In this document: positions 31,771-43,720 of the stretch, one piece after another | Layout of the letters: every line of letters begins with the position of its first letter | How positions within the stretch are numbered: the first letter of the stretch is position 1 | NCBI GenBank assembly: GCA_021927905.1 | Contig: BLLK01000027.1 | Location: 558,001 to 622,000, forward strand | Source of the DNA: Chaetoceros tenuissimus | Lineage: Eukaryota > Bacillariophyta > Thalassiosirophyceae > Chaetocerotales > Chaetocerotaceae | Direction of reading: 5' to 3' | Length of the DNA stretch: 64,000 nucleotides | The notes under the pieces: model-generated | What the model was told of the DNA's origin: nothing | The model's database searches: none | What the model saw: only the letters and a program-made list of their open reading frames with translations | Made by a program: the position numbers and the translations under genes

Positions 31771-32013
31771 AAATAGGAAATAATTTAAGAAACTGAAAAT
31801 AGTATAACCATTGTCATTTTGTAGTTAGTCTGTGGGAAATACTTTTAAAAAACAAATCTAAAATGAAAATGATTCTCGTTGGGATTAGATGAATATTAAA
31901 AGAGAATTTTAACATCAGTTGGATGAAAAGTTTGCTTCTAAATTCTCTCAATAAACAACACTGCATATCCAAATGCAATCAAATTATTCTTTCCAATGCC
32001 TTCTTGGAAAAAT

Positions 32014-32558
32014 CTAAGCAAACTTTGCAACCTCAGGCTTGACAGCGCTCTCGTAGTCAAGGTCGGAGAAGTCATTTGCGTTGATAATAATTCCAATTCC
32101 AACTAGTTCGTTCTGAAGAACCTTCTTACTTGCAGCATACATCATTTTTGGTCTGATTGAAGCGGTATCTGGAATCCAAGTAATGAAAACAAGCTTGCTG
32201 GTCGCTCTTCCATCAGAAGTGGTAAATTTTACATCTACAGCTGCATATCTGCAATCATTCTCAGGAAGGCATGCTACGAAATCATCAAAAGATTGACCAG
32301 CTTCTCCGGTCTTATCAATTACAATCTTTGTTTTGCAATCGCTGATTTTGTAAGTAATGAACTCTACTCCTTTAAAATCTCCCTTTTGCAATTTGAAATC
32401 TTCGAAGGTTGCAGGAATATCAGGCTCGCAAACTACACCAGTTGACTGTATCGACGTGAGAGAAAGTTGAATAAAACATAGTTTGAAGAGAGAGATCGAC
32501 CAAACAAATAGGATAGAGAAAGTGGTGTTAGAAATTGTGCTAGTTTCGTGACTGACAT
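32014..32558 (-). CDS. ADF: ADF/cofilin
   Basis: Actin-severing and depolymerising protein of the cytosol. The main exon 32014-32445 encodes 143 residues with the ADF-homology fold: STGVVCEPDIPATFEDFKL, ITYKISDCKTKIVI, RYAAVDVKFTTSDGR, KLVFITWIPDTASIRPKMMY and the actin-binding ASKKVLQNELVG helix. Exon 1 probably contributes only Met-Ser (32553-32558) before a 107-nt intron with a weak GTCACG donor and a good GATACAG acceptor. This gives MSSTGVV, the normal ADF start, and 145 aa in total. Exon 1 is less certain than exon 2. The regulatory Ser near the N-terminus would be Ser2 or Ser3. Confidence 0.85.
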
Positions 32559-33237
32559 GTTGAATCCGGCGAACGCATTGGTCAAGAAGGATGCACTTTC
32601 ACAAGTAGCTGCTTCCTCACAGCTCCTCTACATTGTGTTACCCTTCTTCTACTCACCATTTTGAGGAAATATTTATTATTATTTATTATTTGCTGTCTTG
32701 AAACTATTATAACACAGGAATGATCCAATGAATTCGAACAACACAAGAGTAAGGTACAGTACTGTAGGTCAGGTGCTACCAAAAGGTACGAGTAACTTGA
32801 AAAAGACCACTTGTTTCATTTTCCACACGACGACGGCCAGACGTATACAACTTGTCTTACAAACCAACGGTTCTTTATTCCCGGGTCCCAACAAATTCGA
32901 AATAATAATTTTCATTTACAATTTATTGACATAAATTGTAGGACGAGCTTCTCTTTTTTATCGCACTAACAATAATACTGTATCGCATGTTTCTTCAAGA
33001 AGAGGTATATCAATTCAATAGCTGCATTTACTCAGATTCAAGTCCAAGATACTGGAAGTTGACTGTTTTCATCCTTTGAAATGGATAATAATATATTTAG
33101 TAGAAGGAAGAATTCTTTGTAAAAGTGATGTCAAATATAGTTAGAAACTAGATATTATCCATAATAGTCAATTTTTGTAACAACTTGGTGTTTAGCTAGA
33201 TACTTTAAAAAATCTGACTTATCGCCACTAAACTGAA
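32559..33237. other. Intergenic region
   Basis: About 680 nt between the cofilin start and the 3' end of the next minus-strand gene. AT-rich with an ATTATTATTT run near 32671-32690. No credible gene. Confidence 0.4.
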
Positions 33238-34998
33238 CTACCTATTTCTCTTTTGGAAGTCAAAGAACTTTGATTCTTGGGATTGTATTGAAACCGATAT
33301 GTCATCGTCGTTCTTTCCAAATCTAAAAAGTCTTGAAACATTCATGGGGTTTGATGATTGACTCAGAAACGATTTGTCTCGTTTCGATGGTGCAACATTT
33401 GCCATGTTTTTCATGTGTGATATTTGCGACTCCATAGATTTATTCAATGTATTTGTAGCTTTCTTTTTGAAAAAGGGTAAGCCTTTTGCCAAATGTGATA
33501 AAGCGCTTCCATGCGTCATGGATGTGACATTCAATTTATTTTTGCCCTCCTGAATTGAATTTGCCACTGATACAGCCCTACTATATATACTTTGCTCGTC
33601 ATCATCGCATTGACCTACATCAGCTTCATCTGCAGTTGAGTCGTTTGAATAATTAAAAGTTGCGAAGGGATCGTCGTCAAAAACTTCATCTCGAGGGTCA
33701 ATTAGTTCTACTGAAGTTGTTAATTGATTATCAACAGTCTTTGTGACTTCAGCATCTTTTTCGTTAGAATCGTCTAGGATCCGGCTGCTGTACAAGTCTG
33801 GGCAGCTTATATAGCTTTCATTGCATAAGTCAGGAAATAACATTTGACTTTCATCCCTGTGATAAACAGCGGGATCTGTAAAGGAAGTGTTTTGTCCAGA
33901 AAAGTAACTACGGTCGTCAATGACAAGGTCGTGAGACTCTTGACTTGGTGTAATACATATTGGTTCCTTTCCATTTTCTTGTCCCTTGGTATAAATAAAG
34001 TCATTCGACTGCATTTTAGGTTGTATTTCCTTGCTCTCAAAGGAGTCATCATTATGCTCATATTTCTGTAACTTTTGCTTCAAGTTTCTATTCTCAACCA
34101 GCAGCGTACTAACAGTTTCTTCAAGCTCTTTCACCTGTTTTCGATATCCAGCAGCATCGCTGTTTGCAACATCAAGCTGTGCAAGAGTGTTCGCTAGCTC
34201 CAAGCTGAGACGAAACAATTCCTTGTGCAAACTTGCATGATTTGTGTTTTCCGTTTTGTGTGAGCGAACAGATTCTGATTCATCTTTGGTGGTGGTAGTA
34301 ACTGAGCGATCAGCTGCATAATTCTTTTTCGATGATCGAGATCGTCTCCGTCTGCTACTGGTTGAAACACGAGATCCACGGCGCGACCTGGGTCTCGGTG
34401 GTTGATTATATACATCGTTATTCTTTGTGGGGTTCATTGACGAAAACAGTTTCGCAGTACCCATTGCTTTAGAATTCCAATAATTGTTTGTGTATTCTCT
34501 CTCCACAACACTATCGGGTGGTGAAGCTTCTGTCAAGTCATCTACGTTGTATTCTTTAAATAGGGAAGAATGATGTGTCCCTCTCGATGAATAGGTTTGT
34601 GTAGAAAACATTCTTTTGGTTTTCTTTATTTGCTCTGGACTTTTTTTATCATTCCACAATTGTTCAACTGATTGAACATCAGACTGCTGTATTGGAAGTG
34701 AATTCACTGAAAACTCCTCATCAGAACCTCCTAGTTCATCGTCAAATGAGTGGTTTTGACGATTCATATTATGGAAAAAATTGTTAAGATTCGACGTGAA
34801 ATTCGACTTTGATCTATCAGTGGCATTATTTGGCATATCCGAATGAGTTTGGAATGCACTATGCAGTGTCATGAGTGAGACAACATCTTCTTCGGCGTGG
34901 CTAAGAGTAACTGAAGCCTGTTGTTTCAGTGTTGAAGAAACAATGTCAGTGTTTGCGACATCGATCACGTCTGGATTCCTTGTTGATATGAGCGGCAT
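33238..34998 (-). CDS. Unknown coiled-coil protein with Arg/Ser-rich segment
   Basis: Single exon, 586 aa, ATG at 34998. Most of the chain is Ser/Asp/Asn-rich and probably disordered. Residues about 205-225 are a basic RS-like cluster (PRPRSRRGSRVSTSSRRRRS), a likely nuclear-localisation or phosphorylation segment. Residues about 255-315 form a coiled coil (HKELFRLSLELANTLAQLDV, KQVKELEETVSTLLVENR). The C-terminal ~80 residues are basic (LFRFGKNDDDISVSIQSQE region). I do not recognise a family; composition suggests a cytoskeletal or nuclear scaffold, but that is only inference. Confidence 0.7.
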   Translation of the reverse strand: MPLISTRNPDVIDVANTDIVSSTLKQQASVTLSHAEEDVVSLMTLHSAFQTHSDMPNNATDRSKSNFTSNLNNFFHNMNRQNHSFDDELGGSDEEFSVNSLPIQQSDVQSVEQLWNDKKSPEQIKKTKRMFSTQTYSSRGTHHSSLFKEYNVDDLTEASPPDSVVEREYTNNYWNSKAMGTAKLFSSMNPTKNNDVYNQPPRPRSRRGSRVSTSSRRRRSRSSKKNYAADRSVTTTTKDESESVRSHKTENTNHASLHKELFRLSLELANTLAQLDVANSDAAGYRKQVKELEETVSTLLVENRNLKQKLQKYEHNDDSFESKEIQPKMQSNDFIYTKGQENGKEPICITPSQESHDLVIDDRSYFSGQNTSFTDPAVYHRDESQMLFPDLCNESYISCPDLYSSRILDDSNEKDAEVTKTVDNQLTTSVELIDPRDEVFDDDPFATFNYSNDSTADEADVGQCDDDEQSIYSRAVSVANSIQEGKNKLNVTSMTHGSALSHLAKGLPFFKKKATNTLNKSMESQISHMKNMANVAPSKRDKSFLSQSSNPMNVSRLFRFGKNDDDISVSIQSQESKFFDFQKRNR

Positions 34999-35679
34999 GA
35001 TTTAGTTTCTGTATTGTGATGAATGCTCCCTTTTTTTATTATGACAAATAGCTCTACTTTGAATTATTTCTTTTTGGCGATTGTTCTATTCAGTTTGAAA
35101 AACTGGCACATACAAATTCGAATAAAGTAGTTTTGATTGAATCGCTATCCTTTCACAGAATAAAATAGTTGGCTTCGGAATAACTAAGTTGACGTCCAGA
35201 TGTTTCGAGAACCAATGAATGCACTCAAGCATCAGAAGTGGTGCTTCGCCTTTCCTTTATGCGATATTATCTTTTCGCTTCTGATGTCTATCGATATACT
35301 ATCGCTTCTTCTGTTGTTGTTGCTGCTGCAACTTCTTCCTCTTGTTTTTGGTAGATGTGGTTACATTAGTGGAATAATTGCTTCTTGCCACAGAAAGTAG
35401 TCTAGAATTATTAGTGGCGATTTAATTGACGTAATTATGCGACAATGACTCACGAATGGTTTGGCTAAATTTATCTACATCTGTCATCATACCAAATTAG
35501 AGAAATCTGCTTGGATAGCAAAGCTTCTGCTCTCATTTTTCATTTTAAGGTGCTCCAAATCGTCTCTCACTTGATTGCATGGGATTGTGGAAAGAACATC
35601 GAAAAGAATCCAATATTCAAAACCACTTTTTGCCAGTAGTACATACTTCACAACAACTTAGCAACACCTATTTCAAAAC
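34999..35679. promoter_or_regulatory. Divergent intergenic region
   Basis: About 680 nt between two divergent starts. A 66-codon ORF at 35200-35400 with a Leu run encoded by a CTTCTT/TTGTTG stretch is probably chance. No repeats. Confidence 0.35.
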
Positions 35680-36174
35680 ATGTGCAGACCAACTACTGTA
35701 GATGCACGCAGTGACTTCAGACTACTGAAAGGTCAAGTTCTTTCTTCCGCGGTGTACGACAGTGATGCTCAAACATCTGATGAAAGCTCGGTGGACGATG
35801 TTTCTCGTGGCTTTGTGGCGAACCTTTCACCGATGACATCTGCAGAGAGTAAGCAAATAAATGGGTCTTGCACTGGTTACAAAAGGCAAAATGGGCTGAA
35901 TCTATTCAATGTATTATTTTGGATAATAATAGTTGTTCTTCATATCATGTTTTTGTCAAAGGAAAACTACACGAATCAGCAATTATCCAAGATTCAACAA
36001 GATATATTAGAAAAGAGCGATGATTTATATAGAATACGAGAGAAAAGACAAAGAAAGAAATGCTATGATGACAGTGAGAACGATGGTGAATTTCATCATG
36101 TATTGAAAGCATTTCACGTACCTATAAATAGTGAGCTCGCAAATGAAATCAAGAGCATTCAGATGAACCTATGA
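35680..36174 (+). CDS. Small single-pass membrane protein, unknown
   Basis: Single exon, 164 aa from the ATG at 35680. The N-terminal ~70 residues are acidic and Ser-rich. LNLFNVLFWIIIVVLHIMFL (about residues 72-92) is a transmembrane helix. It is followed by a predicted helical, basic segment (LYRIREKRQRKKCY) and a C-terminal tail. No signal peptide is seen. Its 3' end faces the cyclophilin gene with 82 nt between stops. I do not recognise a family. Confidence 0.55.
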   Translation: MCRPTTVDARSDFRLLKGQVLSSAVYDSDAQTSDESSVDDVSRGFVANLSPMTSAESKQINGSCTGYKRQNGLNLFNVLFWIIIVVLHIMFLSKENYTNQQLSKIQQDILEKSDDLYRIREKRQRKKCYDDSENDGEFHHVLKAFHVPINSELANEIKSIQMNL

Positions 36175-36256
36175 AGAAATTGTACATGAACGTTCATGAA
36201 ATAAATCATGAAGAATAACTAATAGTGCTCAATAAAAATATGATAATGTTAAGAAA

Positions 36257-37400
36257 TTAAAGAATGGTGACTTTCTTAATTGCAACGTAATGCTTCATAC
36301 GTTTGTAGTCTCCTGGTTGTACAGTAAGTTTGTGCATTCTGTCAACAGCCTCAAAACCATCAATAACTTTGGCAAAACACGGATCTGCTTCACTCTTCAA
36401 TGCGTAACTTTGTTGGCCACCTGGACCATGATTCCTTGTATTGTCCATCGTTGAGACATAAAAATCAGGACCTCCTGGTCTTCCACTGAAATTGTCAAAT
36501 GGAAATGAAATGAGTGTATGATTTTTTATTTGAAAACTATTCATTCGTCAAAGTAACTTACGCATATCCCATTGTGTATTTTTTATGTGGAAAGTCTTTA
36601 TGATATTCTTGAAAAATAACGCTACTCAAGTTTGCATCTTTGAATGGTTTTCTCACATTGACACCCGGATTCAAATGATTATTAGCTGGTCCTCCTTGTA
36701 CAACATGACCCGCGTTCCTATGAAAACTACATCCATTGAATAATCCGAGCTTTACTTGGGTCAAGAAAAAGTTTACGGTATATGGCATCAATTCAAGAGG
36801 CGCCAACTCTGCGATAAAGTCTGATCTTTTTCCTGGAGGTACTTCATCTGGATGAAATTCTAGTTCAAACTTTACCTTATGTGGCCCTGCTCCAAAGCTG
36901 ATTTCTTTCAGTGAGATTTTGGATACAGTATTCTCAAAAACAGAACGAAAATTTGATTGTACTTACGTCGCTAGAGCTTCTTTTCTTGCGCTCTCTTGAA
37001 TCTCTTTTTCTAGATTATTATTTTTCTTAATGATGAGATCAACTACATGTTCCAATTCTCCTACTTTTTTGTCATTGTCGGCAGAATAATTCTTCAGTTT
37101 CGCATCTTTAAGCTGATTTTCTAAATCATGTAGTTTCTCTTCAGATGATTCCTTTTCCCTTTCGACACTTTTTAATTGGTTAGAAAGCGACTTCTCCTTC
37201 TCTTTGTAATTTGCAATTTCCTTTTGATATTCTTCATCTGTGCTCTTGAGCATTTCATCATGTGTATTCTGAAAATAATTGTTTTGATAAGCGATTAACC
37301 CCAGAAGTCCTACAATAATTACATATAGTACACGAACAACATTCTTGTTTGACGATCCTTGTCGATATAAGTTACTTGGCTTGTCCGGTTTCCTTTGCAT
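36257..37400 (-). CDS. Membrane-anchored cyclophilin-type peptidyl-prolyl isomerase
   Basis: Three exons (36967-37400, 36562-36897, 36257-36485) with consistent phases give 332 aa. A signal-anchor helix (VVRVLYVIIVGLLGLIAY, residues about 21-38) is followed by a ~95-residue coiled-coil stalk (EKEKSLSNQLKSVEREKESS) and then a cyclophilin domain from about residue 150. Seen there are FELEFHPDEVP, FFLTQVKLGLFNGCSFHRN, HVVQGGP, GYAGRPGGPDFYVST and CFAKVIDGFEAVDRM. In canonical cyclophilins the active-site Arg lies in F-H-R-[VI]-I; here it reads FHRNAGHVVQGG, so the catalytic Arg is kept but the following residues differ. A type II topology with the isomerase in the ER/Golgi lumen is inferred. Substrates are unknown. 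Confidence 0.82.
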
Positions 37401-37816
37401 GCTTGTTTGGAATTTTGAAAGTTAGGTCTGTCTAGCTAAAAGGTGTTTGTTAGGGTCGGACTAGATTCAGTTCGTTTCTGTCAATGCTTTGATCCCAAAA
37501 TGAACTAAGAAATTATATATTGATTTGGTTGGTGGTTCCAAGGTCTATTATAGAAAGTCCCAGCACTTCCAAGATATGAAACTATGATACACAAGTACAA
37601 TGTACAATGTGTGAAAAAAACGCTTCTTTTGAAATCCAATGCCCAATAATAATGGCGTGCTCTGAAAAAATGGCAATGCGCTAGCTACCATATTATTATA
37701 CGTACGTACTTACTCGTATTTCTCTTTTACTCTGTGACATCTCACTCTGTCATTGTTTCCGAAAATAGGAGCAAGAAAGAAAAGCAAAGCATTTTTCCTT
37801 GACAAAAGAAAAGAGA
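37401..37816. promoter_or_regulatory. Divergent promoter region cyclophilin / tetraspanin-like
   Basis: 416 nt between divergent starts. It contains alternating TATACGTACGTACTTACTCG at about 37698-37717 overlapping a TTACTCGTA copy (37710-37718). Confidence 0.4.
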
Positions 37817-38832
37817 ATGGGACGTATGAATGGAATAATAAAATTATTTGCTCTCGCTTTTGATGTAATTAGCATTTTCGGAACTTTAATAAGCATCGGA
37901 GTAACAGGTGAGTAGAGAAAATGAGTCCGCAATACGTAACAGAAAAATAAGTCTAACTGTCTTTTCATTGCGCAGTGTACTTGATGAGAGATTCGGCTTT
38001 TGAGAATTTACCTGACATGAAAAGGATGATATTGCGTGTATTGATTATTTCTATAATTATTTTTGTATGTACGATTTACGGAATGATTGGTACTATAAGA
38101 CAAACAATTCGAAAGGGATGTTGGAGTGGAAGACGAGCTCTTGGTTTACACCAACTGTTACTAGTCTTTGTGTTTATATTCACTTTCATAAATCAATCGG
38201 AACTGCATCGGAGAGCTTCGGATATTAATCTCATGTTGGAGAGTGAAGAACCATTGCCAGAGTTATACACTTCATTTGAAGTCAAACTTGATGAGTACTT
38301 CAATCCACTGTATTATAATACAATTTGTAATACTGAGTATGAAAAAGATGCCCTTATCCCTAAACTGATAGCAAATATGTGTCCTGAAGCAGCACCGGCA
38401 GCACCAACAGCATCTCTTGAAGATGATTCAAAAACAATATGCGACCTTCAAAATAAATGCCAAAGCCAAAGGTTGACCAAGACATGCCCTTTTCATCTAT
38501 GTAGGCGAGGGATCTTGTTACAAATTGAAATTGTCATAAGTCGCATTGCTCGGACGGTGTACTTCTTGGGCATTTTATCAGGAATAATGATCATTTTCAC
38601 CTGTCTTCTTATTTGTTACAATCCATCAGACTCTATTGAGGTCGAGCTTATGAAGGCAGGGTTATTGCTAGAAGAAGATGTTGAAACTATAAGAAATTTA
38701 AAGAAAGAGAACAAAAAAAAGTTTTCTTTTGAGAAAGGTACGAGAAACACATTAAACCTTGAAGAAATACGAAAAGAAAATAAAGATGTGAGAAAGAGAA
38801 AAAAGCCAAGGGTACATGCTGAAACTCCTTGA
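37817..38832 (+). CDS. Tetraspanin-like four-pass membrane protein
   Basis: Two exons, 37817-37907 and 37976-38832, join in phase 1 (315 aa). Helix 1 is in exon 1 (LFALAFDVISIFGTLISIGV). Helix 2 is VLIISIIIFVCTIYGMIGTI and helix 3 LHQLLLVFVFIFTFI. A large loop of about 110 residues holds six cysteines, including CDLQNKCQ and CPFHLC, and helix 4 is YFLGILSGIMIIFTCLLICY. The C-terminal tail of about 70 residues is highly charged (KKENKKKFSFEKG). The helix/loop plan fits tetraspanins, but the hallmark CCG motif is not present, so it is tetraspanin-like only. Confidence 0.65.
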
Positions 38833-39196
38833 AAGTACAATGAAATGTGAGGGGTATAAATAGCTTGTCTTTCTTGTTTGCTTTTCTATCTTCAATTACT
38901 GACCAACAACATTCTTTATTTGTCGAAGTACCTTTTGAATCTCTTGGAGGTCATCTCATACTAAGTCCGCGAGGGTCGAAGAGAAGGTCGTCCTCTATAT
39001 AGGCAGCCTCTGGCAGAGTTTTATAGAAGAGCAAATAAAAAGCAAATTCATTTTTGAAAAAGTTAGCAATGAGTTCAGGATTCCACAAAAATCTATCAAT
39101 TGTCATCACGATTTATTGTATAGCATTTCTCATAATAGGAAAAGGATAGTACTGAACCTTGATGGACTCCTTATCGTTCTTTCATTTACCTCAAGC

Positions 39197-39531
39197 GATA
39201 CTTGAATGACGACGAGTCGAGTAGCTTGTTCCAATGTTACTTTACTTTTCCCATAATATCACTAAATATAGTTTATGTATTAGATGCAATCATTTTCACA
39301 TAGATGTAAAGAGAGAGAAAGATCAAAGCAGAAAAGAAAAAAAATGACGGCAACAAATGAATCATTACTTTTCCATCTTTGTCTCTTTCTTTCCCTTTTC
39401 TTTCTATTTTACAGTTCTTATGTTCCTACCACACAAAATTGGATGTTTGTTTTGGATGGAAAAGATTCTTCGTAATAAATCCACACACCTCAATAAACTC
39501 TAACCTTATTCCATTCAAATTACATCCAAAC

Positions 39532-39561
<30 letters not shown>
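39197..39561 (+). repeat. Duplicated promoter, 5' UTR and presequence, copy B (likely source)
   Basis: Partner of 30601-30970. In this copy the shared DNA leads into the full-length adenylate kinase presequence of 30 or more residues, whereas copy A keeps just ten codons, so this copy is likely the source. The whole intergenic stretch 38833-39531 contains no other gene. Confidence 0.9.
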
Positions 39562-40606
<1,045 letters not shown>

Positions 40607-40723
40607 GGAAAGGTATGCTTACTCGTTTTAGAACAAATTTTGTCGTGTGAACTTATAAAGTCTAAATAGGAACGAATCATCCAAACAAATGCAATGATTA
40701 TACTTATGAACATCAATTTTTCA

Positions 40724-41527
40724 TTATTGAACTTTTATTCGTTTTTCTCTCTTCATCTGCTTGTATAGATTCATGTCTATGAAACAACTTCTGCAACAGG
40801 GGCATTTAACATCGCACCTTTTGACTACCCATTCTCGCATACAATCATGATGGTATGTATGTCGACATTCTGAAGAATTGACAATAACATCATTTATCTG
40901 GTAATCTGATAAGCAAATTGGACACATGTTGCAATCAAGTTTTTTGCCTTCATCCAAATGAGATTTATCTAAATTCTGGTCTAAATCTTGTTTGGTAATA
41001 ATCTCAGTATTGTTATCCAAGCATGCAAGAAGTCGCGTCGTCTTCAACTTCTTAGATTTCCGACTCCTTTCTGCAGGGTATTCAGTTATATCATCTCTGT
41101 TACCAAGAACTACAAATAGTGTAACAACAACCACGATTGCGAGACCAGCTATGAAAGGCAATATAATCTTCAAATCATTATGGATAACAATCATTTTCAA
41201 AGAAGAATTAATCAGCTTCATCTCTGCCTCATTTCCTATAAACATTTGTGTCGATGAAATATGTTTATGAAGTGCACCTACCGTATCCACCAAGTTATGA
41301 TGATTTTTCATTTGTGGAAGAAGAACACGCTTCATAAGCTCTTCGAAGACTGACGAATTGCCAACTAGAGCAAAGACATCATCTGTAGTATTGCTGTTTA
41401 CGAAGGAGATTTCATTTTCAGAATAAACTTCCTTTATCATCATGAATAATCTAAAGAGTGAAGCCAAAGGAGAAACGACAAAAATGAGCATCAAAACAGG
41501 GAAAACTCTTGAGTTTCGATTCGCCAT
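40724..41527 (-). CDS. RING-H2 membrane ubiquitin ligase
   Basis: Single exon, 267 aa. An N-terminal signal/anchor helix (VFPVLMLIFVVSPLASLFRL) precedes a ~100-residue luminal or extracellular part. A second helix (ILPFIAGLAIVVVVTLFVVL, about 118-137) follows. The C-terminal RING-H2 finger has the order C-x2-C (CPIC), CRHTYHHDC with the H2 pair, and CPCC. RING-H2 proteins of this plan (ATL-like) act as E3 ligases at membranes with the RING in the cytosol. Substrates are unknown. Its 3' end is 117 nt from the adenylate kinase stop. Confidence 0.82.
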   Translation of the reverse strand: MANRNSRVFPVLMLIFVVSPLASLFRLFMMIKEVYSENEISFVNSNTTDDVFALVGNSSVFEELMKRVLLPQMKNHHNLVDTVGALHKHISSTQMFIGNEAEMKLINSSLKMIVIHNDLKIILPFIAGLAIVVVVTLFVVLGNRDDITEYPAERSRKSKKLKTTRLLACLDNNTEIITKQDLDQNLDKSHLDEGKKLDCNMCPICLSDYQINDVIVNSSECRHTYHHDCMREWVVKRCDVKCPCCRSCFIDMNLYKQMKREKRIKVQ

Positions 41528-43720
41528 TGCTGATTATTTTCTTTGTAGGTTGCCTGTCCCAGTATTCAGATTTCAGATACACCTTCGAAAATAGTAGTGC
41601 ATGGATGGACGATGAAATAGACTTCGGTTTCTATTATCTCTTTGCTTGATTTTCAATAACAGTCAGCTTCAATGCCCTAAGCTGCAAAAGAATGGATTGT
41701 ATGAAAAATACTCAGTTTTTGTTTCCTACTAGCCAGTCTACATTGATTGAAGGTTTCGGTTAGTTAATTATGTAGTTACGAAAGTGGTGAAGTGTGTGAT
41801 GTGTGAGCAAGATGCCAGCAGCCAGCAGCCAGCAGCCAGAAGTTCTCATCCTTGTTGTTTTTGGATATTATTTACTGTACGTACTCGTAGCATCCTTCTT
41901 CGACATATATCTGTCCGAAACTTACGTCAGGTTCAAGGATATAGATAATTCTCGTTCAAGAAAAGAATATTTTCATTTTCGCTTCTCCCTTCCTCTTTTC
42001 AAAAAGGTATGTTACCATTTTTTGTATTGCATGCACCATACATACTGTATCGTCATTCTCCATCTTCTCTTTCATCGCCCTGTAAGAAATGCTTCCTTGA
42101 GGCGTTATTCTAAATTTTAAAGTTATAAATCAATTCTTCTATTGGTATTTGTTTTTTACATGAATGGATTATTAGTATTACTCGTACATGTGAACATCCG
42201 AGGGTGCTTTCAGAAATTTTAGGTTTGAGACCTTGCTATTTAGTTAATACAAACTGTTTCTAAACTTTCTTTTGATCTCCGTATGTAATTTTTCTCTCAG
42301 ATAGAATTTCATCCCTATCCTCTATCTACAATTCCTGACCAGAGATTCTTTCAAATTGTTTTCATCCCATCGTTAAAATTGGTATTTTCCGGCGATGACA
42401 AGTAAACATAGAAACAAACAATAATATAAAGGGCCAGAGAAATATACGTGACAAGATCTGTATAAGGTTTCCTGTTGATCACTTCATGAATTGGTGTTGA
42501 CCCTATCCTCATCTCGTCTCTTGTCTCTGCGATTTTTACTGCTCTCTATTCAATTGGATCAGACGTTTCACTATTTCCTTGGAATCCTCGTTCCTAACTT
42601 TGGTAAGAGGTCAAATAGTTATTAGTTTGATGGTGCTAGTTCGTCAAGGTATAGTAATAAATACAGTGATGCAATTTGTGCCCAGCAGGCAGAACTGTAC
42701 CATGTGTTTTGTGGTGGTGAAGTTCATGTGTCCTTCTTCAACCTGCTGACAAAATGTCTCTGAATTCCATACGTGGCAAAATACGTCTGAACAGATTGAA
42801 GATGGAGAATGACGCCATTACAATCAATGACTACCCGCGTGAAAAATAGCACATGTGTGCTATTTTTTGACTCATAACCCAATAGAAGGCAAATACACGT
42901 ACAAACACCGTACAAATACACGAACAAAGAAGCTTCATTCTACAAGACTAAATAAAACCCAATTAGACTCAAATTTCAATAAAACCACCGTTGAATAAGT
43001 CTTTTACATATTCAATACAGTCATATTAGCCACTGGAATGGTCTCTGTAAGTCTCTGTAGCATCTTTAACTGGAAAAATCAGGTATTTTCTACATAGATC
43101 CTGTATATTTGCGCACGTATAGATCATACCAGAAGTTGACGATTCATAATTATCGAACAAATGGAAAAATCGATATACTTCCAATACAAAAGATGCATAT
43201 TTATGCACAGAGAAATTGAATTTACTATGGTTTTCTATTTCTAGAGATTTTTTTTTTCATTGTTCCATTGTATTTGTCAGGAATGTGCTTATGTTTCCGT
43301 TAGTAGTGTGCTTGGTTGCTCGTGTGTGAAAAGTGTGTGCCTTTTTTCAAGGCGTGTGCTATTTTTCACGCCGGGGTAGATGACATTTGCTCTTCAACTG
43401 TCGTGATATTATTTCTTTCTCGAATGACTAAAGTACGTTTTTTTAATTTGAAATTTATTCGAGTCTAATTTGAAGTGCCTTCTTACTCGTATACAAGAAT
43501 ATGCTTACATATCGTTGACAATCTGATCTTTTCTGCCATGTGCATATTTATTCCTTTCGTTTATTCCATTACTTTTATTTCGTTGTGAAAAGCCAACAAT
43601 CCTATATTTCCTTGATTGACTTTAGTAGTTATTTTTGTAATTCTTTTGCAAATAATAAGCTAGTCTAAGGTTGTTTTTCTTATAGTTCATGTGACCTAGC
43701 TAGTCATTGTCTGAAGACAT
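41528..43720. other. Gene-poor region with candidate MITE
   Basis: About 2.2 kb without a credible gene between the RING gene (minus) and the desaturase 3' end. It holds a CAGCCAGCAGC simple repeat at 41815-41838, TTACTCGTA copies at 42178-42186 and 43483-43491, and the inverted-repeat element described separately. The ORF at 41803-42120 begins in the simple repeat and is not believed. Confidence 0.5.
42831..43379. mobile_element. Candidate MITE with terminal inverted repeats and 4-bp flanking repeat
   Basis: The left end CTACCC-GCGTGAAAAATAGCACA (42831-42853) is matched by the right end in inverse orientation (43352-43379), with a 2-nt insertion between CTACCC and GCGTG. The 4-bp direct repeat ATGA lies immediately outside both ends (42827-42830, 43380-43383). 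At the left end the inverted repeat also pairs locally to make a 12-bp-arm hairpin (42842-42867). The 549-bp interior has no coding capacity. The superfamily is not assignable; a 4-bp duplication may be chance. Confidence 0.45.

Noticed and set aside
35200-35400. 66-codon ORF with a poly-Leu run
   Set aside because: The Leu run comes from a CTT/TTG simple-sequence stretch in a divergent promoter region. No further support.
41803-42120. 105-codon ORF on the plus strand
   Set aside because: It starts inside a CAGCCAGCAGC simple repeat and has no recognisable composition, splice context or homology; treated as chance.
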